A DNA stretch of 5,545 bases from Hyphomicrobiales bacterium (GTDB lineage: Bacteria; Pseudomonadota; Alphaproteobacteria; Rhizobiales; Xanthobacteraceae): the NCBI GenBank assembly GCA_003164375.1, contig PLTE01000186.1:3769-9313 (forward strand). Reading direction: 5' to 3'. Positions 5,394 through 5,545 of the stretch are shown here, one piece after another. Numbering within the stretch: position 1 is the stretch's first letter; each line of letters begins with the position of its first letter. The notes under the pieces were generated by a model. That model had not been told where the DNA came from and ran no database searches. It saw only the letters and a program-made list of their open reading frames with translations. The translations under genes and the position numbers were made by a program.

Positions 5394-5545
5394 AGCGGAT
5401 TGTGTGGTTGGCGGCGTGCGCGTTGATCGCCGCTGTGGCGGGACAAGTTTCGCAGGCCTCGGCGCAGGACGGCAAATGGCGCATGGCGACGCCATTGCCG
5501 TCGCCGCAAGGTGAGACCGCCTCGACCGTCATCGGCAAGAAATGG
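5390..5545 (+). CDS. Exported Kelch-repeat protein (3' end outside window)
   Basis: Only the first 52 residues are present. Residues 1-25 form a Sec signal peptide: MKR, a hydrophobic core (IVWLAACALIAAVAG) and QASA before the cut, so the mature protein starts near QDGKW. A lipobox is not evident although Cys10 lies in the core. The following KWRMATPLPSPQGETASTVI plus GKKW fits the first strand pair of a Kelch motif (W-x-x-x-x-P-L-P-x-P-x-x-x-x-A-x-x-x-x-G-K), normally followed by a YVxGG strand just beyond the edge. Kelch units build beta-propellers that bind proteins or sugars. ATG 5390 is preferred for its signal peptide and the purine-rich AGAGGGG upstream; an in-frame ATG at 5354 would add 12 residues with Arg, Lys and Cys before the signal. 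It lies 114 bp after the Bug gene. The family call rests on a single partial repeat. Confidence 0.75.
   Translation, partial: MKRIVWLAACALIAAVAGQVSQASAQDGKWRMATPLPSPQGETASTVIGKKW

Overview
The window looks like an ordinary chromosomal stretch from a GC-rich alphaproteobacterium, most likely of the order Hyphomicrobiales (Bradyrhizobium/Rhodopseudomonas/Xanthobacteraceae-like). The reasons are the strong G/C preference at third codon positions, the protein families present (Bug/TctC solute-binding protein, membrane-anchored FMN-binding glutamate-synthase-like protein, small basic DUF6496 protein), and a short palindromic intergenic element that resembles a dispersed repeat I recall from this order. 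Every gene I can support is on the + strand. I see no IS element, CRISPR array, tRNA, rRNA or phage gene.

Layout: (1) 1-657, the C-terminal part of a metallo-beta-lactamase-fold hydrolase of the N-acyl-homoserine-lactonase-like group, cut by the left edge. (2) 658-881, a non-coding leader with weak hairpins. (3) 882-2513, a 543-residue protein made of an N-terminal membrane hairpin followed by the FMN/3Fe-4S synthase domain of glutamate synthase, without the glutaminase domain. (4) 2631-3800, an exported YVTN/YncE-like seven-bladed beta-propeller. (5) 3801-3975, an intergenic region with a strong terminator-like hairpin inside a 9-bp direct repeat, plus a small palindrome. (6) 3976-4176, a 66-residue lysine/arginine-rich DUF6496 protein starting at GTG. 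(7) 4177-4227, a palindromic repeat-like element directly after that stop codon. (8) 4292-5275, a Bug/TctC-family periplasmic solute-binding protein with a twin-arginine signal. (9) 5390-5545, the start of an exported Kelch-repeat protein cut by the right edge, preceded by a possible 18-codon leader ORF.

The genes do not form an obvious pathway. Each main gene has its own Shine-Dalgarno sequence, the gaps are about 110-225 bp, and the known families do not share a substrate. Three of the six genes encode exported proteins (propeller, Bug, Kelch) and a fourth is membrane-anchored, so the region leans towards the cell envelope, but a shared function is only a guess. I found no convincing new multi-gene system. 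The observations most worth checking are the orphan membrane-anchored glutamate-synthase domain, the two intergenic repeat structures, and the ATGA-overlapping leader ORF before the Kelch gene.
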